Below, piece by piece: positions 33,342 to 50,600 of a DNA stretch of 64,000 nucleotides. This DNA is from Zingiber officinale (lineage: Eukaryota; Streptophyta; Magnoliopsida; Zingiberales; Zingiberaceae). The notes under the pieces are model-generated. The model was not told where the DNA came from. It was given only the letters and a program-made list of their open reading frames with translations, and searched no databases. The number at the start of each line of letters is the position of its first letter. Positions within the stretch are counted from its first letter, which is position 1. The stretch spans positions 163,320,209 through 163,384,208 of the forward strand of contig NC_055988.1 of assembly GCF_018446385.1 (NCBI RefSeq), written 5' to 3'. A program made the translations under genes and the position numbers.

Positions 33342-35885
33342 GCGGCTAAAATAAATGAATACCCTTCTTGAATTTATAGCTTGATTAAAATAAATACTTG
33401 TACAAAAAAATTAAGAAACAAATTAATTAAAGACAGAGGCATAAAAATTTACTTGGTTTGCAATTAGAGGATTTCTAATCCAAGGCAAGTAAGGCTAACT
33501 ATAAAGATCTCCTTTGCGCGGAGTAGCCTCTTACAATGTTGATAGTTCACACAGTAGTAGAACAGAAAAAGAACTTGTTTACAAGTGTTGTTTTTTAACT
33601 ATTGAAATTAGAGTTGTATTTATAGTGCTGATCTGAGCACTTATAAGGGTTCTGGATGCCTAAGTGTGGATAAGATTTTATCCACGATACAACGGATCGT
33701 GACAGCTCGACAAGTGATAGGTTTTATGGTCCAGACGCCTAGACCAGGTCTGGGCACCCGAACCGGGCTGAACCAGCCCTCGACCAAGGCGCAAGCGCGG
33801 GGCACCCTGGTTAGCCCTGGGGGTATGGGCGCCCAGACCAAAGTCAACAGACTTGTTGACTTTTTCATTCGGGCTCTTGTTCCGGCTCCGCTCGCTTGGA
33901 TAATTTCAACCATCCGAAATAGGACTCACCCGAATCAATTTTCTGGCATTCTCAAGCAACTTTCTGCTCCGGCTTCTCACCCCTTAGAAATGTCTCGTGC
34001 TTCCTTCTCGTCTGCCACCATATTCTTCTGTAGCGCCTCTTCCCTCAGATTCATTGAGTCCATCGACTCTTTTCCATGTCGTCATTCTCGTTAGCTGTGT
34101 CTTTTGCTTGACTTCCTGTGCTCATAAGTTCCTGCATGCATACTTAGACACAAGGCATCAAACCACAACAGGACCTAACTTGACTTGGTTGATCACATCA
34201 AAACCTCCATGGGGTACTTACACCTTTTTCATCCGAGGCGCCTCAGACACATTGGAGACGCCTTAGACACTGAAATTCGACAGATTTACTATAGCACCCG
34301 ATGCACCCTCAATCACAAGTGAGGTGCCTCGGATCTTCAAGATTAACCTCTAAATTGACCTTCTTCGATTTCGCTTGCTTAGGTGATACTCTGGTCGTCC
34401 GGAATTGAGTTCACCCGAACCCAACTCCGATCTTCCCCTTAAGCAAGCTTCCTCCCCGATTTCTCTTCCCTTGAATGTTACACATGTCCTTCTTGCCCAT
34501 CGATGCACTCTTCTACAATACCTTGTCCCTTGGATGCACTGAGCCCATCGACACGCTTCCCATGGTATCCTTCTCGCTAGTTGCATTTTCTACTCGACTT
34601 CTTGTGTTCTTAAGTTCCTACACACTTAGATACAAGATATCAAAACTGTAGGACCTAACTTAACCTGGTTGATTATATCAAAAACTAACCCGGGGTACTT
34701 ACAATATCTCCCTTTTTAATGTACATTAACTCATGTTAAGTTGGGTAAACAAATAATACAACATTTAAAGAAAATAAATTCGGCAATAAATACAAGAAAT
34801 AATTTTGTAATAAGTACAAGTAAAATTTTACAATTATATAATTATCTTCCCCTTAACTTATTCTCTTTATCCCTTTATCCCTTTGATCACATAAAAAAAT
34901 ATTAGAAACATGGGAAGACTAAGTAAAAAATATTGAAAAATATTCTTGGGAGTTTTAAAAGAGTTTTAGTAATATAACATTCTACCAATATTAATTTTCA
35001 AAAGAAATAATTTTTATCAATTACATCTCAGCTTTGGCAAAAATAACTTAAAAATTTTATTTCAAAAAATGCTATTTTTTTTTTTTTGTAAATGGCAAAC
35101 ATAAGTATTAGAAACATGAAAAAATATTTCACGAATAAAGTATTAATATTTGAACCATAATAAACTTTTTGAATAAAAATGGTTATTTTTAAATTTAAAT
35201 ATTTAAAAATAGATTTTTAATTAAAAAAATCTTGTTGATTTTTCTTAATGTGCAAAATATAACGTTCCTTAGTCTAAAAATCATGTTTTTTTTAAATTTA
35301 TCTCCGAAATTATTTTAAATTTAAAATTATATTTTTTATCAAAAATTCATTAAAAATCAGATAATTATAAAAAAAAAAAATCTTGAAAAAATTTATTCTA
35401 ACAGATCACCTAACTCTTTATTATAGAAAAATAAAATTTTAAAAAAAAACTATTTTTGAAATAATTTTAATTAAAAAAATGATTTTTATTATAAAATTCA
35501 TAAAAAATAATAGTAAGGTAAAAAAAAATTGAAATTTTTTTATTTTAACAGAAAATAATTTCAGTTTTCAAAGATAAAAAATTCAGGCAAAAATTTGAAC
35601 ATACGATATACAAAACAATTAATTTTATCCAACATATTAATAATTCAAGCAAAATAAATCTAAGCATATGAAATTAATTTTATCAGGTAAACATGATTTA
35701 TGAATTCAAAATAAATTTCTACCTACATAATTTATTTATTAGAAATTTTCTCAAAATACTATTTTTTATACTTTTATAATTTGACTCGTATGGTTCCTAA
35801 TATACCAATTAAGTTCACTATAATGTTTGAATTTTAGAATTGCAGAATGTGAGCATGTAAATTTTTAAGACATTCTATATGTTTC

Positions 35886-37045
35886 TATTGGCGCAGCGCG
35901 GCAAGTAAGAGAGAGGGGGGGGTTAATTGCCTATTAAGAAATTAAAAAGAACCTTTTCCGAACTTTGGACTTCAATCAAGAGCAAATTCACAATTATAAT
36001 AAATAGAAATGAACAACTAATAAAATAAAAGAGGCTAACAGATTTACTTGGTTACAACCTAGGTGGTTGTTAATTCAAGGTAAATAAATGCATTAAAAGT
36101 CTCATTCTTTGAAGGCGGAGAAGCCTCTTACACTCGTTAGAAACTTAGAAAGTATTTAGAAAATAAATACATTTCCTAGGTCCAGGGGTCTTTTAACACC
36201 CCCTGGTAAATCTTATCTGAGGTTGGAAGGCGCCTCCAACAAGCTGGAAGGCGCCTCCAGCAAGGTAAGTACGGATAAAACCTTATCCTCTTCCAACAGC
36301 AGAATTTGTCTGGTCGAAGGCACCTTCTATAGGGCTGGAAGGCGCCTTTGTATTGTTCATCGAAGGCGCTTTCCAACCATGGAAGGTGCCTTCCACAGTG
36401 AAGGTGCGGAGGCGCACATAGACACCTTCAACTCCCTTTGAAGGCACCTCTAGCAGTATTTCCAGCCTTCTTTTTGCTCTTCTGCTGCTTCGATCATCTG
36501 GATGATCACAGCCATCCGGGATAGGGCTCACCCGAACCCATTTTTCGGCCTTCTCCTCGAGCAGGCTTCCGCTCCGGCTTCTCGTCCCTTGGAACGTCGT
36601 GCATGTTCTTCTCGTCTACCGGTGTACTCTTTCGCAGCACCTCATTCCTCGGATGCACCGAGCTCGTCGGCTCCCTTCCCGTGCCATCCTTCTTGCTAGC
36701 TGTGTCTTCCGCTCGACTTTTTGTGTTCCTAAGCTCCTATACACTTAGACACAAGGATCAAACACAACATGTGGCAAAAGGTGATTCGCTCGCCCCCAGC
36801 GCCCCCGCCAACCCGTCCCTAGGCCAACACGGAGGAGGTAAATCACGGGTGGCTACTAGCCATTAGTGCAAATGGCCAAGACATGGGGGAGGTTATGCTC
36901 GGTCACGCCGAGTTTCGACCCCAAGACCTCATGTGGCAACACCCCATGTCTTAACCATCGCACCGCCCCGAGGGGACAGGATCAAACACAACATGATCTA
37001 ACTTAACCTGATTGATCAAATCAAAATAACCACGGGGTTCTAACA
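35886..37045 (-). mobile_element. Ty1/copia solo LTR F, GTTTC duplication, nested in D
   Basis: GTTTC at 35881-35885 and 37046-37050 flanks a 1160-bp LTR; on the minus strand it begins TGTTAGAACCCCGTGG. It carries a GGAAGGCGCC palindrome array (36216-36445) and a SINE at 36772-36977. There is no internal region. It is a solo LTR fossil. Confidence 0.85.
36772..36977 (-). mobile_element. tRNA-derived SINE with perfect 18-bp target duplication
   Basis: AGGATCAAACACAACATG occurs at 36754-36771 and 36978-36995. On the minus strand the insert begins GTCCCCTCGGGGCGG, with an A-box-like GATGGTTAAGAC, a B box GGGGTCGAAACTC, and the core GTGATTTACCTCCTCCGTG, and it ends CACCTTTTGCCA. It is inserted in solo LTR F. 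Confidence 0.9.
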
Positions 37046-38772
37046 GTTTCAAATTCATATTTTTATTTTTCATTTTGATATTCTTAATTTAAGCTTATAT
37101 AAAGATTTAGACATTAATTTTATTCCTTCATAAAGTTAGTTAGGAGGAAGAAGGTATACTTAACTTATTATGTTGGTCTCAAAGTTTGACTCTCCCCCTT
37201 CATCGTTCCTTTCCTCTGAAGCAGCTCCCCCTTCATCGATGCCCTTCATTTGGTGGCTCGTCATTAATGCTAGTCTGGCGTATTGCTCTGTCTTGGATTC
37301 GGATGATGACGTCTCATCTCAAGTTGCTTTGAGGTTCCACCATTTCGACTTTCTTGATCCTTTGTGTTTGCCTCTAATTTCGGACAACTTTCTTTTATGT
37401 GTCTTTCATCATAACAGTTGTAGCCATGTACTCTTCTCTTGTTTTGTGGATGCTTCTTACCTCAAGACTTGTTGAATTTGTTAGTTTTAAAGAACTTTGA
37501 TTTTTTTTTACCACATAAAGTTTTTCATCTTCATTGAGGGATGTATCTAAATCTGGTTCGTCTTTCTTGGCTTTCAGGGCAATGTTGTTGTTTGACTTTT
37601 CTATATCTTTAAGACTTGTACATCGAGACTCATGAAGTTTAAAAGTTAAAAAAAAATTCTAGCGTACTTACCTCAAGATCCTTAGAGATATAGTAGGAGT
37701 CTACTATACATGTTTATGTCAGTGTTATTAGCGAAACATTTAGGGCATACCTCAGAGAATCTTGATTCGTTACCATTTCTCCGAGGTTAGTCAGTCCGGT
37801 AATCAACTCTTTAAGCTTCAAATGTAGTTGAGCAACTGACTCTCCTTTTTCTAATCATAAATTACTGAGCTTGTTACGAAGAACATCTCTTTTCACCAAG
37901 TTGGTCTTTGAGGTCCCTTCATGCAACTCTAGGAATTTTCCCAGAGTTCTTTCCCTAAGTTGTAAGCACTGATTCGATTGACATCTTGAGGTGGTAGTAC
38001 ACTAAGGAGGTGGAATTCGACCATACCATTTGCCACGAACTCGGTCTGTTGCTTTTTATTCTAGTGATGCTCTTTCTTTTCTTCTCTATTCTCATCTATA
38101 AGCACTTCAAAATCATATTTCATAGTCAGTAAAATATCAAAATCAATTTTAAAATATATCTTTATTTTTTGCTTCCATAGCGCGAACTCTCCCTCAAATA
38201 TTGGCAGGTAAATGCTAGATCCAGCCATCATCTTCTTGTTTCAATTGACGATTAGTCCTTCTGAGGCCTTGGGCTCTGATATCAATTGTTAGTCCATGTT
38301 GGACCGACTAGAGGAGATGAATAGCCTGAAAAGAAGTTAGAAATCTCTTGCTTTTCAAACTTAGCAAGGATACAATATTAATTAAACAATTAAAAGGAAA
38401 TGCATAAAATAAGTAAAAGGATACAAGAATTACTTAGTTACAACCTAGGTGATTGTTAATTTTAGACAGGTGAAAGCGCACTAAAAATTCTCCTTTGTTG
38501 AATGTGTAGAGCCTCTTACAGATTTTGGAAGCTGACAAATTAGTTAGGAAATGATTACTATAATTGTTGTTGAATTCCTAGTTCCAAAACACTTTTTATA
38601 GCCTCTAGAAAAAAGTTACCATTACTTAGAGGTGTCTCTAAAGCCATCCAGGGCACCTCTAACGTGGATGAAGTTTTATCCACGTTCCAATGGTCGACGA
38701 ACAACTCTGACTGGTTGGAGGCACCTTCAATATCATTAGAGGTGCCTCCGCGCCTCTGCTTGAGGCGCCTTC

Positions 38773-38860
38773 TGTTGGTGCAGAGCGCACTAGAATCAAA
38801 CCTGAGTTTTAATGTTATTAAAGGATCAAATTAAGTCATGTTGTGTCCATTACAATAGCT
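38773..38860 (+). mobile_element. Truncated copia LTR start
   Basis: TGTTGGTGCAGAGCGCACTAGAATCAAACC... matches the first 70 or so bases of the LTR at 62514 in order (TGTTGGTGCGGTTTGCACTAA, then a TCAGGTTAAGTTAG-like phrase) and then stops. It cuts the 5' LTR of element D. Only a fragment of the fossil remains. Confidence 0.55.
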
Positions 38861-40256
38861 TATTGTTAGGGTTCTCGAGCGTTGCCCTTACACTGTACTA
38901 CTACATGGGTATGACGCACCCTTCTCAAGTCTAATTTATGGGTCTGGTCGTCTGGGGCACTAATTTACGTATATTCATATATTATATTACACATATAACA
39001 TATGTCCACGATGACTAGTATATATTATACTAGTGCACAGGTAAATTTTATTTATTTATTTAAGTAACCAGTTATGCCAATCAGATTTTACCTTTAGAAT
39101 TTAAGAATTATGTTATAATATTTAATTAAAAAAGATTGAAATTAAATTATTTTTTAGATGCTCAAGGGATCTGTGGCATATCAAAACTATATATGAATTT
39201 TGATATCCTACACATCTTACCTTGCACACTCTGTGCACATCTAATTTTTTTTCGATTTAAATTTTTTTATACTTAATATTATAATTCAACCTTTAAATTC
39301 TAAAAGTAAAATTTTATTGACACAATTGAAAACTTTAAAAAAAAAAAATTATAAAGAAAACACCGTGATTGCACTCCTCGGTACCCAAATTGGGTGCCAA
39401 TAATATTACTGTAGTAGCTAGGGTTATAAAAAGTATAGAGAATGTTGGTGAGTATTTTCTTAACCGGTTTCAGAAAATGTATTCGATTTGAATTTGAAAT
39501 TATTAAATTTAAGTTTAACTTAAATATATTTGATAATTTTTTCAAGTTGAATTTAAATTTATAATATTTTAATTAATTGTTTAGAGTCACTCATAAATCA
39601 TAGTCTATTTATTTTTATATAATTTTAATTTGAATATATTCAATTTAAAATTTAAATAATTCTAATTGAATTTAAATTTAAATTATTTTAAATTATAATT
39701 TGATTCTCTGGAATATAAAATCGAGCACAAGCTTGAACTTATTTTGAATCGCCCTCGAATTAAAATTATTTATATTTTTAAATTTTGAATCGATGTAAAA
39801 ATTATATATATTTTTGACCTCCAATTTAAATAATATTTTTATACGATATACACCGGTGATTATTATTATTATTATTATCTAGTTATTCAACTTTTAGAAC
39901 GGAATAATTTGAAAGATTTGATCTCACGTCTTTTGTTTCACTGGTCGTAGAGATAAGTTTGCACTTTAATTTAAAAGTGCAAATGACTTAGAGCTATGCA
40001 GCCAGCGTTTTAAGTTTGTCATAATTAAAAATTAATTTTATTAATTGTGAAAACATCTAAACGGTTTAGTATGAGAACTTAAATTAAAGGAGGCACGGAA
40101 CGTCTTTTCGCCAAACAATTAGTTACTTATAAGAATTAGTTTCTGGATCTTTCTTGGGCTGGAGCCCTTTAATAGCCGGTCCTAGAATGTGCCAATTCTT
40201 AGCTTTCTTGCCCCGTAAGACGGAGGAAGGGCAGGCGGTGTAGAAGGAGGACGACG
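38861..40256. other. AT-rich spacer and RPT6 upstream region
   Basis: No gene is seen. A TATT-rich stretch lies at 39280-39860. The last 120 bp before RPT6 are more GC-rich (GAGCCCTTTAATAGCCGG, GCGGTGTAGAAGGAGG) and probably hold its promoter and 5' UTR. Confidence 0.5.
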
Positions 40257-45251
<4,995 letters not shown>

Positions 45252-47034
45252 ATGTTTCTTATTCATCGACTTATTTTATGTTTTAACTCAGACTTGGTTG
45301 ATCGCATCGTCCGCAGAGCAGTGCTTTAAATTCTGCAAAGCCTGCAACTCCATCCTAATATGAATAAACGGTCAAAGGTGCTGAGCTACGTGATGCTTGT
45401 GGCTAAATGCATTTCATGGTCAAACCTTTTTTATACTTACATATGAGGATTTAGTCATGGCAGTAATTTTATACTTTCCTGTTCAAGTCTTGATTATATG
45501 ATTTTTTTTCATTAAACATTATTAAAAAAGCATTTGTTCACAATAGTATGCATTCATTTCCACACGTACAGTTCGTAGTTTTCCTACAGGTGACTAAGGC
45601 TTTGTCTGAATTTGTTCACAATACTGAGCATTCATTTCTACACACAGTTCATAGCTTTCCTACAGGTGACTAATGCTTTGTTTGACTATGTTAAAATGAT
45701 TAATCATTTTAAGGTTCAAAATTGAATAAATTGAAATTTTGTGAATTAACTAAATTGACCTATCTTTTTAATAAATGTCGAATAAATAGAATTGGTTAAT
45801 TTTATTTAATTGAATTTTTTCTCCTCTCATCAAGAGTGACTTTTGTGCTATTGGTTGTTTATCTAATTCTTATGAGCTTCCGATGAAATTTTACGTTGTT
45901 ACCAATGCTATTCTTTATGCATCAATTTTTTATTTATTTATTTATTATTTTTTTTTTTGTATTTTCAATTTGATTGATAAACAAATGAGATTTTGCCACA
46001 AGTCGACTGTTTGAGTTTGAGCTCTCCAAAACCTGTGGGCGACCTGCTATTTAAAGTAGGATTGAGGATAGAAAATAGAATTGAATTATTTGAAATTAAA
46101 TAAATTGATTTTTTTTAATAAATTAATTTAATTATTAAAATCGAATAAATTGAATCCATAAAAAATTACTCGGTCAATAATCAATAATTAAATTAATTAT
46201 TTTTTAAAAAAAAATTAATTTCTAATTAAAATGTAATTAATCTAATAAAAAAATATAATATGCATCTTTTATTTTTTTTATTGTTTAATAAAAATCAATT
46301 TAATATATTTAATAGATTTTTAAATTTTAAAATTATAAATTGAATTGATTTAATTAAAATAATTAATATTTTTAAAAATAATATTTTTTAATACATCGAA
46401 TTAAAATTTTAAATTAGTCGATTATTTTTTTTAATTTAATTAAAATTTTGCTCACCACTCTATCTTGATTGATTGATGTGTTAAAAAATTATAAATTATT
46501 ATCTTTTTAAAGTTATCTTAATGGTTAATATAGTTATTCTTAGATATAGTCGAGTTAATTATTACATGACATATTTATATAATTAAGTAAGGATTGGATT
46601 CTAATAAAAATCAATGAATTATCTTTTAATGACTAATTTTGATTTTTTTAATTTATTCCCTTCTAATAATAGTACAGTGATGAGAAAACTATTAGAATGA
46701 TAAATTTCATCTTTTATAGAATCAATGGTAACATAATTGTTTTAACTATAACAATTACTATCGATTTTCTTAAAAACCACTTCTATTATTTAGTAATGGA
46801 AGCATGTTTTACCTATTTATCGCTTTGTAGCCACTCGGAAATCAATAATAATTAAATTAATCAAATCAATAAAATCGAAATCAAACAAATATTTTTTTTT
46901 TGAACTTACTAAACCGACTGACTCAACTTTTCTAAAAAAAACAAACAAATTAAAAAAATTTAAAAATAATTATTCAATAAAAAATAAAAAATAATCAATT
47001 TTTTATTATCAATTGACTGATTAAAATATCAATG
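45252..47034. other. RPT6 3' region and very AT-rich spacer
   Basis: No gene is seen. A phrase containing CACAATAGTATGCATTCATTTCC...TTCCTACAGGTGACTAA is duplicated at 45540-45600 and 45618-45675. 46070-46460 is made of AATTTAATTAAAA-type low-complexity DNA. Confidence 0.5.
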
Positions 47035-47051
47035 ACTTATGATCATACTCA

Positions 47052-47214
47052 TTGGTGACAACGGAGGTGGTAAATCACGGACGGCTACTAGCCTTTGGAA
47101 TAATGACTAGCACATAAGGGAAGCATTTACCTCGACTTTACCGAGATTCGAACTCCAGATCTCATTGGTGGCAACACCTCATGTGCTAGTCACTAGACTC
47201 ATCCGAAGAAGACA
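47052..47214 (-). mobile_element. tRNA-derived SINE with perfect 17-bp target duplication
   Basis: ACTTATGATCATACTCA occurs at 47035-47051 and 47215-47231. On the minus strand the insert has GTCTAGTGACTAGCACATG near the start, a B box GGAGTTCGAATCTC, and the core CGTGATTTACCACCTCCG shared with the SINE at 36772. The 5' part is divergent. Confidence 0.85.
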
Positions 47215-47640
47215 ACTTATGATCATACTCAGATCCATCAATCAAGTGTTAATCATTCATTCATTCTAATGACCTCAATTGAATTGTTCAAATCAATATC
47301 TTAAACTCTAATTTTGAAACTGGATTAATAGAATTAATTGATATTTAAAAAAACTAAATTTTCTAAGTAAAGGACCAAACTTCAATTTTTGATGGATTCA
47401 ATAGTTGATTTCATGATATTTTTCTTAGTCTAGTAGCCACCGAAATAATTTATTTCTTTTATAATTCTCAAATAAATTAAGTTATTTTTAGGATTTACAT
47501 AGTTGTATTTGTGGTTTCGATCTTAATGGGCCAAGGCACGGCCCATCTCAAAACCTAACCTTTCATTATTTAAAGAAGAGAGGAGTACGAATGTTAGGAA
47601 GGGCAGCGGCCGTCGATCAGAGAACACATAGTCGGAGACG

Positions 47641-50600
47641 ATGTGGAGAAGGATTTGCGTCGCCCCTTTGCGTTCTGCCCTCCGTCAGCCCCGTGCCTCC
47701 TCCGGCGCTGCCTCTTCCCATAGCGGCTCTGTTCTTGCTCCAGTTTCAGTGTCTTCATCCTTCCTCGACACGCGGTATAGCTTCAGCTCCGTCCCTGGTA
47801 ATCCTTTGTTTCACGTAATCTTTCTTTTTGCCTTTTTTTTTCTCTATGCGAGTGCGTTTTTTTCTTCCGGTCGTCGGATCGGACTTAGAATTCGATTTGA
47901 ATCTGGTAGATCTTGGTTTATTCAGAGGATGGATCGTCGAGGAATAAAGTGGAGGACGTGATGCCGGTCGTCACTGGACTCGAGCGCGTGGAGTTAGAAG
48001 CAGAGCGCCAGGTCTGTTCTTCTTTTTGATCCCTTCATTTTGGCGTTGTTTGTATCTTTGTACGATTAAAGATCACCTTTTTTTTTCTGTGTCACATTGA
48101 TTTGGCTTAGGGAAAGAAGCTGTTTGAGATGGAGACGCCCGTTGGCCCCTTTGGTACTAAGGTAAGATTTCCTTTTCTTGTTGCCCCTTTGTAGATCTCT
48201 TCATTCTAATATTTTACGAACTTTTGAATCCTTGTTACAGAATAGACAATGAGCTGGTTGCCACTTGTCCTCTTACAATTTTCTTTTAAGGATCGATATG
48301 GGATTTATATTATTCCTACCTTTTGTAGTTTTGAAGTGTCTGAGGATCTATGCAACTTGGTAAATTGTGAATTTATTCTAATCAATTTTAGAAAGTAGAA
48401 ACCGAAATCAATTGTTTATTTCATTGTTTTAAATAGATGGATTTGGCTTAGGTGATCCTTCTTAGGTGACTTTTAAAAAGAGAAGGACATGAAATGTCTA
48501 AGTGGCCCAGACGACTTGCCAATGTGGTCCAAATGATTCACCAAGGCGTTCTAGGTGGGTTGAAAGAATTTGTTTGATTCTTTTAACAAATTGTTGATTC
48601 ATTTATACTAAAAACTAATTTTTATCCTCGTCATTTGCTCACCCAACACTCATTGTTCACTCAAACCTCTCTCTACTCGATGCCGTTGGCCTACATTCAT
48701 TTTGGGCTATATTTTCTTTCTTCTTTTCCTTAGGTGTGTGTTCCCATTTGTGTTCTCTTTCTTCTCATTTATGGTTAAATTTTTCTTCACTTAATCTCAA
48801 CCTTCTTAAAATGATTTGTTCCCCAGATTTTGTGACTGTATTTCTTGGTTGTAATGTGCAATATAAATTGTCATTGTTGTGTTGTTAGTGCTTATCAATT
48901 ATAACTTATTTATTTGTAATTTTGAACTTGCTTTGGTTGATTGAGAATGCCACTTTAGGTCCTCGGCAAAGAGCTAGGCAATCAGTCGATCCTCTATTGC
49001 TTAGAACCACTTTGTAATTCCCTAGATTTTACCTGCATATATACTTGATTATTATGATTTCTTTAAACAGAATGTGTAGTTTAAAAGATATCATGGGTGA
49101 CATGATTCATTCACATAACCCCTTAGGAAAATGTGTAATAGTCTATTATGATTTTTATTCCTTCAGTCTTATGCTTGTTTGGCTATTTTTGTTCTCGTTT
49201 TCTTTGTCTACTACATTACCAAGCGAGTAATTGCTTTAGCACTAATGATTCATGTTCTTTTAATTGAAATTGCACATTATATACTTCATTTTAGTTCATT
49301 TATTTCTCTTGGATTTTCATTTGTAGTTGTATCTTCTCTACTATTCATGGTTGTTGAATGGAATTTTAACAACATTAAATGTTTCATAGGACAATAAATA
49401 TTGTTATCAGGATGTGAGGCTAGAGGGGAAGTGAATAGCCTTCTCTTGAGCAGTGGAATATATCAAAACATAAATATTAAAGTATGAAACACAGGCAACG
49501 CTAACACTTAGTCTTTATATGGTTTGTAACCCTTGGTTACTACTCCACTACCTATAGTCATCAGTGAGTCACTTCCAGAATTCCTTTATCCTTTTCTTCT
49601 TGCATTCTTGCATAAAGAATAATAAATACTAGAATAACTTTTTCTTGTCTCACTTTCACTTGCTTTATTTGCTTGCCTTGGGTGCTAAAACTCTCTTTTT
49701 TCCTTCTATATAGTCTTTATGTCTTAACAATTACCTTCTTTATGCACCTGATTAGTTGTCTAATCACTGGTTCTGTTGACTATTTTTGCGTCTGCTTTAG
49801 CCTTCTGTCTGCCAATTAATGTGTCAATTGCACTTGCTTCTAATCAGTTGCTTGACTTCTCAACGGATTCTTGAGTAGATTGATCTTGCTTCCATTCAAT
49901 TGATCTATTTAGCTTGTAGACTATCTAACAGCGTTGTAATTTTTGTTAGATCAACGACCTAACTCTAGCTTTTCTATTATTCCATCAATGGGCTACTACT
50001 ATTCCCTAGTCGACTGTCTAGTCAATTGGCTTATAGTCAAAAACATTTTGTTCATTAGCAAATTAGCTTGAGTTGACTACTTAATTGATTTAGCTACCAA
50101 ACTGAATATAACCTTTAATCAATTGGATCATTGACTCCAACCAACGACCAACGACAGTGTTTTCTTAATTCAAGTCTAGCCAAAACTATAGGTACTCTCT
50201 CGTCTCACATAGACTTCCCTGCCAAGAGGTTTTGATGCCCTCTCATCTTGCCAAAATGCCTTTCCTTCGAGACACGCTCATATATCTAATTTTGGTTTTT
50301 CTTTACCTATTAGACTTTGAGTTGCTAAGAGGCTTAACCTCTGGGACTAACTCTACAAGAGACTTTTTTTATGGGACTTCATCAATTACTGAGTATTAGT
50401 TAATCTTAACTTAACAACACTTTCACTTGCCCAATTAGGTCTGATCTATTGGGATTTCTCACTTGCCAAACATCTAGTTAATCTTTATCTACATAGACTT
50501 CTTATTTGCCAATACTTGTTGAACTTCCACTTGCCAACACTTGGACTTTTACCGTTGCTAACACTTAGTGGACTCTTACCATCTCCAACAGCTATTGGAT

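Larger units (their letters stand above)
28755..34223 (-). mobile_element. Ty1/copia element E, minus strand, CCTTT duplication, nested in D
   Basis: CCTTT at 28750-28754 and 34224-34228 flanks the element. The 3' LTR is 28755-30895 (enlarged by a MITE and by a SINE-bearing duplication), the 5' LTR is about 33342-34223, and a GCTCTGATACCA primer-site complement lies at about 33318-33330. The interior holds a gag region with a CCHC zinc knuckle near 32430-32490 (minus; C-Y-Q-C-Q-K-G-H-I-K-E-D-C) and AT-rich filler; pol is absent. By eye about 22 of 185 compared LTR positions differ, which suggests an insertion several million years old. Ends are present; coding parts are incomplete and broken. 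Confidence 0.85.
28267..38772 (-). mobile_element. Ty1/copia element D, minus strand, hosts element E and solo LTR F
   Basis: The 3' LTR is 28267-34703, split by element E; its inner end is GGGGTACTTACA followed by a pyrimidine run (the minus-strand polypurine tract) at 34704-34720. The 5' LTR is 38287-38772, with a GCTCTGATATCA primer-site complement just left of it. The interior keeps a gag region at about 37150-38270 (minus), including a zinc-knuckle remnant near 37390-37440; pol is missing. The 5' LTR is cut in its U3 at 38772 by another LTR scrap. It is an old, internally deleted, broken element. Confidence 0.7.

Noticed and set aside
36772-36977. tRNA gene
   Set aside because: A and B box-like motifs are present, but no cloverleaf can be formed, and the 18-bp direct repeats plus the non-tRNA 3' body mark it as a SINE; the same holds for 5679, 30157 and 47052.
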